From the NCBI GenBank assembly GCA_944470555.2, contig CALYCZ020000157.1, forward strand, positions 1-64,000: 64,000 nt of DNA. Reading direction: 5' to 3'. Position numbers and translations under genes: made by a program. The DNA comes from Heterobilharzia americana. Its lineage: Eukaryota; Platyhelminthes; Trematoda; Strigeidida; Schistosomatidae. Positions 29,663 to 40,165 of this stretch are shown piece after piece (within the stretch, counting starts at the first letter, position 1; each line of letters opens with the position of its first letter). Under the pieces are notes generated by a model. That model was not told the origin of the DNA. It saw only the letters and a program-made list of their open reading frames with translations, and searched no databases.

Positions 29663-30329
29663 ATGTCCCCAGTCGGCCTCCTCAATTTATGCCCAATCCA
29701 TCTCCACTTCTTTCTGCATATTTGTTGGGTAATATGTTCTTGGTTGGTTCGTCCCCAGAGCTCCTTGTTGCTTATTCTTTCTGGCCATCTGATCTTCAGT
29801 AACAAGCCAGCTTTGGCAGTTGTTGATGAATGTCTGTGGTTTATTGGAAATCCCTTTCGTAACGCGCCGAGTCTCTGAACCATACAGAAGCACTGACTTG
29901 AGTGAATTGGTGTTGAAAATCCGGATCCTGTTCCGCATGCTGAGTGCAGAAGATCTCCACACTGGTTTCAGGCTAATGAACGCCTGTCTTGCTTTTCTGA
30001 TTCTGACTTTGACATCCTCGTCTGTGCCACCTGTAGTTGAAACAGTGCTTCCTGGATAGGTGAAGGAGGTTACTTCCTTTAAGTTCCTCCCGTTGATGGT
30101 GATTGGAGTTTGTTGTTGTTGTTGTTGGTGCGGTATCTTCATCACTCCTGTCTTCTCTATATTCACATGAAGTCCCGTCTTCACTGCCCTGCCTCTTCTG
30201 TCAACTTGTTAGTTTTCGCCTGTAGATCTTCAAGTTTGTGTGACATCAGACGCAAGTCATCGGCGAAATCCAGATCTTCTAGGTTCTTTTCTGCAGTCCA
30301 GCGTATCCCCTCTTCTCACAGCTCCCCAC
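29663..30329 (-). pseudogene. RTE reverse transcriptase fragment (right arm)
   Basis: Copy of 3628-4294, containing the FADD-region frame and the C-terminal domain. It ends abruptly at 30329 inside the gene, where CR1-like sequence begins. Three coding differences from the left arm cluster in its last 120 bp, near the breakpoint. Confidence 0.88.
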
Positions 30330-30860
30330 CGAATGTACAGTTATACTGCATAAAACATGTGTCCGGCCACTGCTCGAATATTGTTCATTTACATGCAGCA
30401 GCATAGGGGTTACAGATAGACTGAAAGTCGAAGGAGTGCAGAGATACTTTACGATGAGAATATTCAACCGGAATAAGAACGTAAAATATGCCACCAGGTG
30501 CAACACCCTATGACTTGAACCACCATGGAAACGAAGGCTCAGACTGAACCTGATACTGTTTTATAAGCTCCTAACAGGTTAACCTATAGCGCACGCATAA
30601 ACATGTGTTTCATAAACAAAACTGCATAGGGCGTTAAGAAATGTAACCAACAGCAGCAGTTGAGCATTTCAGAACAGTCACTAGGGAGAACTTCTTTGTG
30701 CTAAAATGTACTCAGGTATGGAACAGCTTACCTAAGGAAGTACGAGAATCAAACACTTTGACTAGGTTTATTACACAGCTCAACTCTACACTACAGCACA
30801 GCACCATAAAAAGCACCAATAATACTGCCACTAGAACTACAGAAATATTAGGAACTCTCA
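30330..30860 (+). pseudogene. CR1/Jockey-type reverse transcriptase, C-terminal part
   Basis: Plus-strand translation with several frame changes shows RPLLEYCS, LKVEGVQRYFTMRIF, LEPPWKRRLRLNLILFYKLLTG and a final WN-LP-like stretch near 30720. This is the thumb and tail region of a CR1/Jockey-type enzyme. It continues the element at 17230-18321 in the same orientation. The middle (motifs B and C, by my estimate about 200 residues) is missing between them and is replaced by the right arm. Confidence 0.8.
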
Positions 30861-31109
30861 ATATATAAACAATTTCCAACCTCAAAAGTGCAGAGGCTAC
30901 ACCTACTTTTGTTGTTCTGCAACCAAAATTTCAGATGCTTGCTATGAAGAAACTGCACTATGACGAAAACTTACCGAACAGTCTGGAAATCTGAACGCTA
31001 GAAGATTTGCCTGTTTCTTGAGCAGCTTCACAACCAACACACCTCCCTACCAGCACCTTAAATCCTACCACTTACAAAACCCTAGGCACAGTAACTGGTC
31101 TCCAATTTC

Positions 31110-31905
31110 TGGTCCGTGACGAATGCAGCAGAAATCTGGATAAACAATCCGACCCGAGAGATCACTTTACCTAACAGCAGCACATCCTTAATAATGCTAT
31201 GCAACAGATTTCTCTAGTATCTCGTCTTGTACGAATCCATCCAACAGAAGTCGTTTAACAGTCAATGTATCTCCTTGACGACGCTGCATACTTTAATGTG
31301 AAGTCCATGAAGTTTTACATATGTGTAATATTCACCACCGTTGAACGACGATTCCTCCATTCTTTAATTACTTGTATCACAACGAATATTCTCAGTATTA
31401 TCAATCTGCATTAGTGGGAAAGATAACATTTGAAGAGAGAGAAATGCCTTGACTTATATATTCACGTGGACTACGTGATCGTATGGATACTTACGTATTC
31501 CTGAAATCATCAAAGTAGGTTATTATTGGTCAGTAGGGCTGCGAACATAAGAATTACTGTTAGAATAGACGTTTATCTCACGAAACACTGAGTTTTGCAG
31601 ATTTATCAATCACGTCAGCTACTCACAACGCAAACACCAAATACTGCGCCGTTTGATGTGAAATAAGAATTATGATTAGGAATGACTTAAACTCAGAACG
31701 ATGTATATGCACTGTAAAGTGGTTTTTTCCTGCTATTTTCATAACATTTAGACACTTGGTATCGTGATAGAGTCTAATATGCTCCCTCTGTGCCACTCAA
31801 AACTGCTCAAACCTTTTGTGTTTCTCTGCAATTATCAATTTGATGAGGCCTGTAAACTGACTTCTCTCATGTTAACTTCATAACTTGAGAATAAAGATAT
31901 CTATT
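31110..31905 (+). repeat. Unnamed dispersed repeat, copy 1
   Basis: Shares with copies 2 and 3 the sequence of landmarks TTTCTCTAGT (A/C)T(C)TCATCT, a CTCCTTGACGA-like stretch, a TATTCACGTGGACTACGTG-like stretch, TAGACGTTTAT, and an ending GATGAGGCCTGTAAACTG followed by GAGAATAAAGAT. Similarity is perhaps 65-75 percent. No coding motif is seen. Confidence 0.65.
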
Positions 31906-32094
31906 TTTTTTATTTATAAAGGGTTTAATACGAACCCTCGAGTACCCACATCTTAAGGATAACCTTGGATGATGACAACAGGACACAAATAAGGAATATA
32001 CGTTACCAATTCTAAACATTCCACTTCTTTTCGACGCAATGAAACTATGCTCCCACGAAAATTACTGTCCACTAAGCAAAAACTACCAATCCCA

Positions 32095-32905
32095 TTCACT
32101 CATTTGACCGTCCCACCATGTGAACATATATCAATCCTCAAATTACTCAAATTTCTGGACGGTCATAATGGCATCGAAAATCGGGACAGACATTAAAATC
32201 TAGGAGGTCAAGTCACCTGTTAATTTAAAAGTGAACATACAATAATGTCATGAAACAGACTTCTCTAGTACTTCATCTAACAGTGAGTATACCTCCTTGA
32301 CAATGCTGCTTACCTTAACATGAGCAGTGTGGAAAACTCAGTACCATTGGCATGCAGATTTTTTAAGTGTTTATTCCTTTGCTCTACAATGGCGTAAATC
32401 TATATTGCTGTGAGTGATAATACTTGAATAGATATTCACTTGGATTACGTGTTTATGTGGAAACTTACAAGTTCTCAATATCGTCAGTGTGGGTTCTTCT
32501 AGCACCCGAAGCTATAAGCACAAGAATTCGTGGTAAAATAGACGTTTATGTAGCGTAACGGGGCATTGTGCAAACGAACCAAACAAGTCGACTGCTTGTA
32601 ACGGAAATTTAGAACTTCGCGCTGCCTTGGTGCCACTACTGGTGAAAAAAGAAAGTGTGACTGAAAACGATCCAAACTTTAACACTCCGTATTCGCTGGA
32701 AAGTTGTATTTTCTTGTTCATTTCATGACTTGTATAATCTTCTGATGTTTTTAATCTAATTTATTGACCTCCAATCCGTACCATTTCGATCACTTGAAAT
32801 CTTGTACATTTTCCAATATATATCAATGTGATGATGCCTGTAAACTGGCTTCTCGCGTTAAATTGCTAATATGAGAATAAAATATTTATTTAGTAGGCAA
32901 AACGT
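32095..32905 (+). repeat. Unnamed dispersed repeat, copy 2
   Basis: Starts near CATTTGACCG and ends GAGAATAAAATATTTA. It matches copy 1 throughout and also the inverted partial copy at 1848-2145. Ends with A-rich sequence just before a solo gypsy LTR. Confidence 0.7.
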
Positions 32906-32932
32906 GGAACGGGCTCGCTAGTTTGGGAATTT

Positions 32933-33267
32933 TCCTGGTGCGAACTTGACAAACGCAGAGGCCAATCACTAGTTATTCGTACTTGCTATATACCCATGAA
33001 TACGAGACCAAGAAGAGAACACAATAGTGTAGTCAGAATGAAATAGTATATTTGTGAGGTCGTGATAAGATACCGATGTGTCGTAACTAACTGGCTAGAG
33101 GGTCGGTCACGAGGAGTGCAACGTAACACTCCAGCGTGCCCAATGGCGAAGATGCTTGACTGGGTGCCTTCAGCTTAGCGAGTCCAGTTAAACTGCGAAG
33201 GTGAGCATCAATGTTGAATCTCGTCGAACCGTAGGCTATTGATTCTAGCGAAGTGTATGACGCTAGA
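32933..33267 (-). repeat. Solo gypsy LTR, outer subfamily
   Basis: Nearly identical to the LTR at 86-422 and in the same orientation, with no internal region on either side. It is about 335 bp; its terminal TG and CA are mutated (CTAGCG at the start). Solo LTRs normally arise by LTR-LTR recombination. I see no target duplication. Confidence 0.85.
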
Positions 33268-33728
33268 TTGTGATCCATGAGAATATCATTGGAATGTGTG
33301 AAGATGCGCGTATTGTCTATTCGTTGATGGGATCGAATTGGTCGATTTCTGTTGGCCTAAGGGAACTGTGCGAATGGATGCCTCGATAATGCATGGGCCT
33401 ACAATTTCGGTATAAGTGATAGGTATTGGTCAATTGTGGACCCCAGAATACACGTTCCCTCAAATTTCAAACTCGTCAGCTTGGTTTACCCACTTCTCAG
33501 TGAGCGATATTGACCCTACCCCAGTAATATACAAGCCCGATACTCATCACCTTAAACGCGAGAGCAACCTCTTTGTGGCCAATGTGTCATGACAGCCGCT
33601 CCTCGTTCGAAGGGCGTGCTATAATTTTTGATATTGTAGCTTGCTGTGTTAAGGACACTCCTGATTGATTGTTGCTATCATTCTTTCTGAGAAGATATAT
33701 GACAATGAAATGGAAATCTGTGTTGTCT
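33268..33728. other. No recognised feature
   Basis: Unannotated sequence between the solo LTR and the tRNA-like repeat. Confidence 0.35.
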
Positions 33729-33796
33729 GAGGACTTGAACTGATAACCTTCGGGTTATCGGCCTAGTACTTTACCAACTAAACTACGAGACCCGGC
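33729..33796 (-). repeat. tRNA-like SINE head
   Basis: On the minus strand the segment reads like a tRNA: an A-box-like TAGTTTAGTTGG, an anticodon region with CCGATAA, and a B-box-like AGTTCAAGTCC. The anticodon stem is mispaired, and no CCA-ready acceptor stem closes it, so I read it as a SINE head, not a tRNA gene. The downstream ACACAGATTTCC tail resembles the tails of the tRNA-like units at 45.95 kb and 41.59 kb. Confidence 0.55.
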
Positions 33797-34964
33797 TGAC
33801 TACATCTAGCGTATGCTTTGGTTATTCTCTTACTCATTCAAACGCTTAGAAAAACTTTTCGTTTTTTGCTGTTGTTCATGATGCATCACTATTCAAAATA
33901 AACTGCTTTTGAATGATGCAAGAATGAAAATTCTGTTTTTAAACTTTTGGTTATACTTTGAACTGAAATCGACGAGTTAATTATAGGCAAACTAACATGC
34001 ATTATTCTCTTAGATCTATCGAGATGAAATCGCCATCTTAGGTGTCTCCCTTACTTCAGAATAATGTAAACCGTGCTCTACTCGAAATTTTATCGTTTTC
34101 CAAACCAAAGTGTTTGGGAGTGTTTTTCGATGAATCATTTTTGGCATGCATGAATTTTTAGGTATATTCAACAAAATTTAAGACATCAGGGAAATAACTC
34201 TAAAGATGCTTTTCTGCCGTTTCTTATACATACTGCTATAGGAACTGCTGTACCACACATTTCAGACGTTTTTGAAATTATGTACAAAACATTTTGCAAT
34301 GATTTTCCTAGGTGATGCTTGAAATCGGCGGAGAACTTAAGTTGTACTGAAGTGCAAATCAGTTGTCTTTGGAGTATTGGCTGGTCGTATCAAATGCATT
34401 ACATAGTGAAATTTGTAATTATCACCAAGTGTTCTATCTGTCCGTGCTCAATTGAGTTTCGTAGTTCATCTGTTAGAATATTGATTTGATGATGTGGAGG
34501 TTGCTGAGTAGAACTTTGCAGGAAATCAGTGTTATACCACAGTGAACTGTTACACCGTGTTTTATTTAATAAATGTTGACATTTGCAAGACATAACTTTA
34601 ACGCTGTCATAAACGCATCAGTTCAGAAAAATACAGCAACTGCCTACGATGTTTCCACCCTAATCACAACTGAAATAACCAATTAAATTCCTTCTTTTCC
34701 TGAAAACTGCCTAACAAATGTTTGATCAAATGTAGGTTTACTGAAATTCAGTCTCATTTCAATTATTGTTGTCTTCTCCATGTTTAATGACTGAGATTGA
34801 GATATATTTCTTGTTGATGTTTTCTATTCCACTTCTATAACTTCATCTCACTTATTTTATAAGCGCTTGACAATGGGAAATGTGAGTTGGAATGAGAATT
34901 AAGTTAAGCAACAACCTGTCTACATTTCCATGATATTATTGTTTAGATTAACTTATTTGACCCG
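33797..34964. other. No recognised feature
   Basis: About 1.2 kb of AT-rich sequence without a supported gene or repeat. Confidence 0.35.
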
Positions 34965-35480
34965 GTCATCGTATGAACATATATCTATCCTCGAATTACA
35001 CAAAGTTTTGAACAGTCACAATTCAGTGAAAATCTGGACAAACAATTGAATATAAGAGATCGAATAATCTAACAACTCTGAGGGTGAGATATTTGCAACA
35101 ATGATACACAACTGATTTCTCTAGTGCTTCATCTAACTGAAGATAATTAACAGAGAATATACCATCTTGATAATGTTGCATACTTCAGCGTGAATTTTAT
35201 GTGAAACCCTTTGCTGCTAGACTACATATCCAATACATATTTCTTTGAACCATAGCAGCAGTTTCTAGAGGCATAAATATATACATTCTCTGAACCGTAA
35301 CACTTGAAGAGTGAGAAATGCTCGAGCTTGGATATTCACTCTGATTGGATGGACACTAACTGGTTCCCAAAAGCGTAGAAGTGCGTTAGCAGCATTTATA
35401 CCATAGTATTTTGTTGAGATATTTAACACCTCATAACTGAACATTTTTTAATTGCGCCGATTAGAAGTTTTGTTGGCTCG
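34965..35480 (+). repeat. Unnamed dispersed repeat, copy 3 (partial)
   Basis: Begins TTTGACCCGGTCATCGTATGA, parallel to the start of copy 2, and shares TTTCTCTAGTGCTTCATCTAA and the following landmarks. It lacks the terminal CCTGTAAACTG part. Confidence 0.6.
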
Positions 35481-35725
35481 TTTGTCAATTCAACATCATG
35501 CTTTACATTTCCCGCTATCTCCTGATATTTACAGTGTCTCGCGCAGGTGGATCAGCAGTGTCGGGGATAATAAGAGAGGGGATAGTGTCTCGAGAAGCTG
35601 TTATGATGCAGAGTTGTGAGAACCAACGGAAATACTTAACGATTGATAGTCGAGGGTTGGGACGATTCAACCCAAGTGATTCGCAAAGGGAAAACAAAAG
35701 ATTAGAAATCAAACGAAAGGAAAAG

Positions 35726-35928
35726 GTTTATGGGTGAAAGCGGAAGCTGTTTGTAGAATTTGTAGTAGCCTTGAAAGACAAGGAATAACTAATACATCTA
35801 AAAAGGCAGGAGCCAATTGGAACAATGGTGGTTCATACGAAATATGACCCATGAGCGGGGAAAGGGCGAACAAACGAGTTTAAATATATACAAACCGTAA
35901 GTATGTAATATAAAGGAAATACGTATCA
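35726..35928 (-). repeat. Downstream direct repeat of the gag-only element (possible 3' LTR)
   Basis: Roughly 80 percent identical to 36778-36978. Shared landmarks include AGGCAGGAGCCAAT, GAAATATGACCCATG and GAACAAACGAGTTTAA. Confidence 0.75.
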
Positions 35929-35939
35929 CTGGCTGGTAG

Positions 35940-36777
35940 ACCGTATGTTTGTGGACGGGATAAGCTACAGCAACCATCTTTGTGTCCAACGATGTTGCAC
36001 CAGTGGTAACGGTATTGCTTGTATGAGCAAGACCTTATGTAGTGTAGCAACAGGCGCCACAGAGCCAACAAGGTGAGAGTGGGTATTCTATGTATCGTGA
36101 GACGTGTCAGACATACATGGCGAAGATGGTGCATAACTTGATAATTCAGGTTTTGTCGGGCTAGAATTCTGAGATGAAGAATACTTTGATGACTGGCGGA
36201 CAGCATGGACATAATTGGGTTCACCAGACTGAACCAATCTGGCATCATGCCGAAGATTTTCCAATCGTTGGGATTCGTCTGCTATTTGATTAGGAGTCAA
36301 TTTAGGATCTCAGTCTAAGCGACTCAGCAACCGAGTGCGAATATCAGAGAATTTAGGAGAATGGAAACTGCATTTAAGGACTAGTGATTTGAATTGATCA
36401 TCAGACAATAAATTCAGTCGAAATCGTTCATATTCTCGACTGACAACTACAACGTGTGTTCGGAAATCATCAAGATCATTCATTGTTAACTTCATTCATC
36501 GGGAGCGGATGTTGAAGAGAAATGAATGGTCACCAAAATGTTGGCTTAGTGATTTGCTTGTTTCCTCAAATGTGCGCTCTCGTGGGTTCTGTGGTAGCAT
36601 GAGATTGTAGTAGGTATCAAGCTCTGCTGGACCAAGTTTCCGGAGTAAAAGGCGGACTTTCCAACCATCATCCTGACCAGCAAAATCAATTTTGGAAACG
36701 TCTTCAAAACGTCTATACCAAGTATGAAACGTAACATTGGTCTCTGGATCATAGAGAAAATCAGCGGTGGTGAAAGC
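35940..36777 (-). pseudogene. Gypsy-type gag with two zinc-knuckle-like clusters, frameshifted
   Basis: Minus-strand pieces read in order: a capsid-like start (near 36.75 kb) with a tryptophan-rich TWYRRF motif, KVRLLLRKLG in another frame, a second piece (36495-36310) MNDLDDFRTHVVVVSREYE, a third (36300-36088) LTPNQIADESQRLENLRHD, and a zinc region near 36.0 kb with CSYKQYRYHWCNIVGHKDGCC. This is gag of a gypsy family different from the CHCC element; Gulliver-like is a guess. A stop in the phrase after SRLD and at least two frameshifts disable it. Confidence 0.75.
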
Positions 36778-36978
36778 GTTTATGGGTGAAAACGGACGCT
36801 ATTTATAGAGTTCACAGTAACCTTGAAGGCGAGAAACAATTAGTACATCTAAAGAGGCAGGAGCCAATCACAAAAGTAGTGATTCATTCGAAATATGACC
36901 CATGCGCTGGAAATGAGCGCGAACAAACGAGTTTAATTATATACAAACTGTAAGTATGGGATATATAGGATGTTGGCA
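36778..36978 (-). repeat. Upstream direct repeat of the gag-only element (possible 5' LTR)
   Basis: Begins TGCCAACATCC on the minus strand. Gag coding sequence starts within a few bases of its end. Confidence 0.75.
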
Positions 36979-37299
36979 TCCCTAACAGAAGGATACATAA
37001 ATTTGGAGTCTGATATCAGAGCTCTACGCGATTAAACTTTCGGAAGTCTTACTGATGGATACTATTACCGTTTTCAATTGCGTACTTGAAGTTCAGCTAC
37101 TAACAACTGCTCACAATACGGATACATATACTGAAAATATTTTCGGCTGCTTTGTGGTAGGCATTTACGTGTTTTTGTTTATTGTTTTTTCTACGCATAT
37201 TGTTTTAAGTTCTTGACATTGCTGCACCAGTACTGATGTCGATAAACTCTCGTAATCAGGACTTTTCAAATGTAGGATCCATAGGAGCCATTAGTCTGG

Positions 37300-37577
37300 G
37301 GATTCACTTAGCTATCAAGCATTCCAGATATATACTCGAAGGGTATGAGTTTTGCAGTATTCACCGGCCACAATTCCCTCACGGAAGCAATTGACGCAAA
37401 GCATGACTATTCGCTGCTAGAAGTTTGACATTTGGAATTTAATTCACAATTCACTTCAGACAAATGGTATGTCAAAGTCAACGAAAATGAAGCAGTGGAT
37501 GCTTTGTCTAGTGTACACGTAAACATCTTAGAACGTGACCATATCGACCTAGAAGAAATGGCAAAGTTGTAGGCGAC
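37300..37577 (+). pseudogene. Gypsy RNase H fragment (second family)
   Basis: Plus-strand translation across frames gives LEGYEF, AVFTGHNSLTEAIDAKHDY, an FTSDKWYVKVNENEAVDAL-like stretch, and VNILERDHIDLEEMAKL. This is the end of gypsy RNase H and the linker to integrase. The rest of the element resumes at 40165 beyond an RTE insertion. Confidence 0.78.
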
Positions 37578-40165
37578 GGATATTATTATTATTTATCCTT
37601 TGAGTTCCTAGTGGAACATGGGCTTCAGTCGCACGCCTCCATTGCACTTCGTTCTCTGCAATCTTTCGGACCTGGCACCACGACTCCCCACAAGCTTTCA
37701 TTTCTTCCTCACACGATCTCCATGCCGCCCTCGGCCAGGACTCCTAACTCGTCATTCCCCCCTTTGAGTTCCACTCGAGGACCTGGCCTGGGGCGCGATG
37801 TCCGCGAACGGTTTTCTCAGTGCATCAACGATCCATCTTCACTTTCTGCATATTTGTTGGGGGATGGGTTCTTGGTTGGTTCGTCGCCAGCCAGAGTCCC
37901 TTGTTTCTTGTTGCTTATTTTTATTATTCTGGCCATCTGATCTTCAGTGTCGAGTAGGCGTAGGCGGCAACTGTTGATGTATGTCTTCAGTTGCTTTTTG
38001 GGAATGCTTTTCGCAATACGCCAAGTCTCGCTCTCTCATCTGTGCCGCCGCCGCCTGCAGTTGAAGTGATCCTGCCTAGTTAGATGAAAGTGGAAACTTC
38101 TTTAAATTTCTCCCGTTGATGGTTATTAATTCTTGTTGTTGATGTTGTTGTTGGTTGGGTATCTTCCTCAGCTCCGTCTTCTTTACGTCCACCTGAAGTC
38201 CTGTTTTCGCTGCATCGCCTCTTCTGTCAACTTGTTAGTTTTTGCCTGTCGATCTTCGAGTCTGTACGACAAGACATTATACATAAATCATCATCGGCGG
38301 GAAAATCCAAATCTTTCAGGATCTTTTCATCGGTCCAGCCAGCGTACGCCTATCTTCTGGCTCCCTACAGTTTGTTGCATTATCCAGTCGAGTCGACTGG
38401 AATCAGGAAGATCATCGATGATAGGTGGCAGGCAGCCTTGTCTTACTGCTGTCTTCACTTCAAAGGTATCACTAAGCTTCCCATTGTGAATCACTTGGCA
38501 TGTAGCACCATGAAGAATAGGATATAACTGTTGAATGAGGTGGATAAATGTTTACGGCACTAAACTGTAGTTATGAAGCAGCTGCTAAATTACCTTCTGG
38601 TCGACGCTGTCGAAGGTTTTTTCAAAGTCGATGAAGTTGAGGTAGAGAGTTAACTGCCATTCTATGCTCTGCTCTATGATGATGTGTAGCATAGTGTTGC
38701 AACTCGATCCGCACATGATTTGTTCTTCCTGAAGCCAACGAGCTTGTTCCGGTCGTAATTTTGAATCCAGAGCATATTTTATTCTCCAGGATGATGTGTC
38801 ATAATATTTTACTCGGGGGGGGGGGGTGGCGGGGGGACAGCAGCATGATTCCTCGCCAGTTCCTGCAAAGACTTAGGTCACTCTTCTTTGGGAGTTTGAC
38901 AAGGTAGCTCTTCTTCCAATCAGTGGACAGGTACCTCTCCTTCCTTCCTTGCAAACCTTCTGCAATAGTGGTGTTAGCATGTCCACTGCTGATGTATCTG
39001 CGTCTGTTTTCAGTGCTTCTGGAGGGATTCCACGTAGTCCTGCTGCTTTCCTGGATTTCAGTAAGTTTATGTGGTTCAGAACTTCACTTCTGCTTTTGTC
39101 GAAGGGTCTGTGTTCACTGGTAGTTCTGTGGCTGGGCTGCTGGTAGTACTTCTAGAGGAGTTTCAGATGGTGATCGATTCAAGAGTTTTTGAAGTGGTCA
39201 GCCCATCGTCTCCTTTGGTAACTAAGTTTCTTTCACTATCTTTCATTGGTTTCACCTGAGTTGGTCTCTTGCCAGATAGTAACCTGGTTATTCTATACAA
39301 TGTTGTCAGGTCTCTCCTACCTGCAGTCTGTTCTGCTTCACTTGGAAGTGTGTCGTGGAACTGTGTTTTGTCTTTGCGCGTGCTGTTTTCCACTTCTTTG
39401 TCCAGTGTTTTACACGTTGAACTCAGTTCCTTAATTTGTTTTTCATCCCCGCACTGGGCTGCACTGGTTCATCTTCTGCTTCACCATCTGCCTCTTCTCT
39501 ATCAGCTTCCATGTGTCCATCGAGATTCCATTTTTCCCTGATGACTGACGTGAAGATGTCGTTTGTAGTTTCGTCCTTCAGTTTCTGTTGTGGGTGCTCA
39601 ACTTGAACTGTGGTCTATCATCACCAGCTTCTTTAAAGGCTTCCAACTTGATTCGAAAGATTCCTTGCACTAGATGATGGTCTGAACCTTCATCTGCTTC
39701 CCTCTTTTGACCTGATCTTGTGTCCAGTAGGCTGGGCCTCCACTTTCTTCACATTGAGATGAAGTCAATCTGATTTTTAGTGTGACCTGGTGTCTGGCGA
39801 AATCCATGTCGTTCGCTTTGTGAATACCCTTGTGTTTCTACACACTGCCTCCAGTTACCAAGTCGTTGAATGTGCAGAAATCTACAGAAAGTTCTCCGTT
39901 ATCACTCATCATTTCACTGAGTGCCTCTCGACCCATGATCAGTTCTCTTCCTTTGTTGTCCGCTCCCACTTTGGCATTCATGTCACTTCACCCATTAGAA
40001 TTTTGATGTCGCCAACTAGAGTCTTGTCCAGCACTGATTGTATTTGTCTGTAGAATTCCTCCTTCTTCTCTTGATCTGCATCATTTGTGAATGCATAGGA
40101 TAGCATTGTACGATTGTGACTTTCCTTCCTTTTGATTTAAATCTTTCTGTCACGACACTGGTCCA
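37578..40165 (-). pseudogene. RTE-type element, 5'-truncated, inserted in a gypsy element
   Basis: On the minus strand: endonuclease fragments (TERFKSKGRKVTIVQCY at 40.15 kb, MGEVTDMNAKVG near 40.0 kb), linker (GRRDLTTLYRITRLLSGKRP, 39.33-39.25 kb), reverse transcriptase pieces (38.9-38.1 kb), C-terminal domain (38.1-37.83 kb), and a 3' end (37.76-37.6 kb) matching 15603-15770, closed by an (ATT)n/TAATAATAA tail at 37578-37597. Many frameshifts and a poly-G run near 38813 show decay. It keeps part of the endonuclease, which the copy at 2960 lacks. Confidence 0.82.

Larger units (their letters stand above)
18353..30329 (-). repeat. Right arm of the 12-kb inverted repeat
   Basis: Reverse complement of 3628-15602 (see that entry). 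The right arm is flanked on both sides by CR1-like sequence in one orientation, so it is the copy that moved. The left arm lies in continuous RTE sequence. The right arm keeps more of the ancestral gypsy residues. Confidence 0.95.
35726..36978 (-). mobile_element. Gag-only gypsy-like element between 200-bp direct repeats
   Basis: Two direct repeats, 35726-35928 (203 bp) and 36778-36978 (201 bp), both start TG on the minus strand and end CACCCATAAAC. Between them lies only decayed gag. Neither protease nor pol is present. If the repeats are LTRs, this is a miniature, internally deleted LTR element. Against this, no leader or primer site fits between the upstream repeat and the gag coding sequence, and the repeats do not end in CA. 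Confidence 0.6.

Noticed and set aside
33729..33796. Genuine tRNA-Ile gene
   Set aside because: The anticodon region resembles GAT, but the anticodon stem is mispaired and the acceptor stem does not close. A SINE head fits better.
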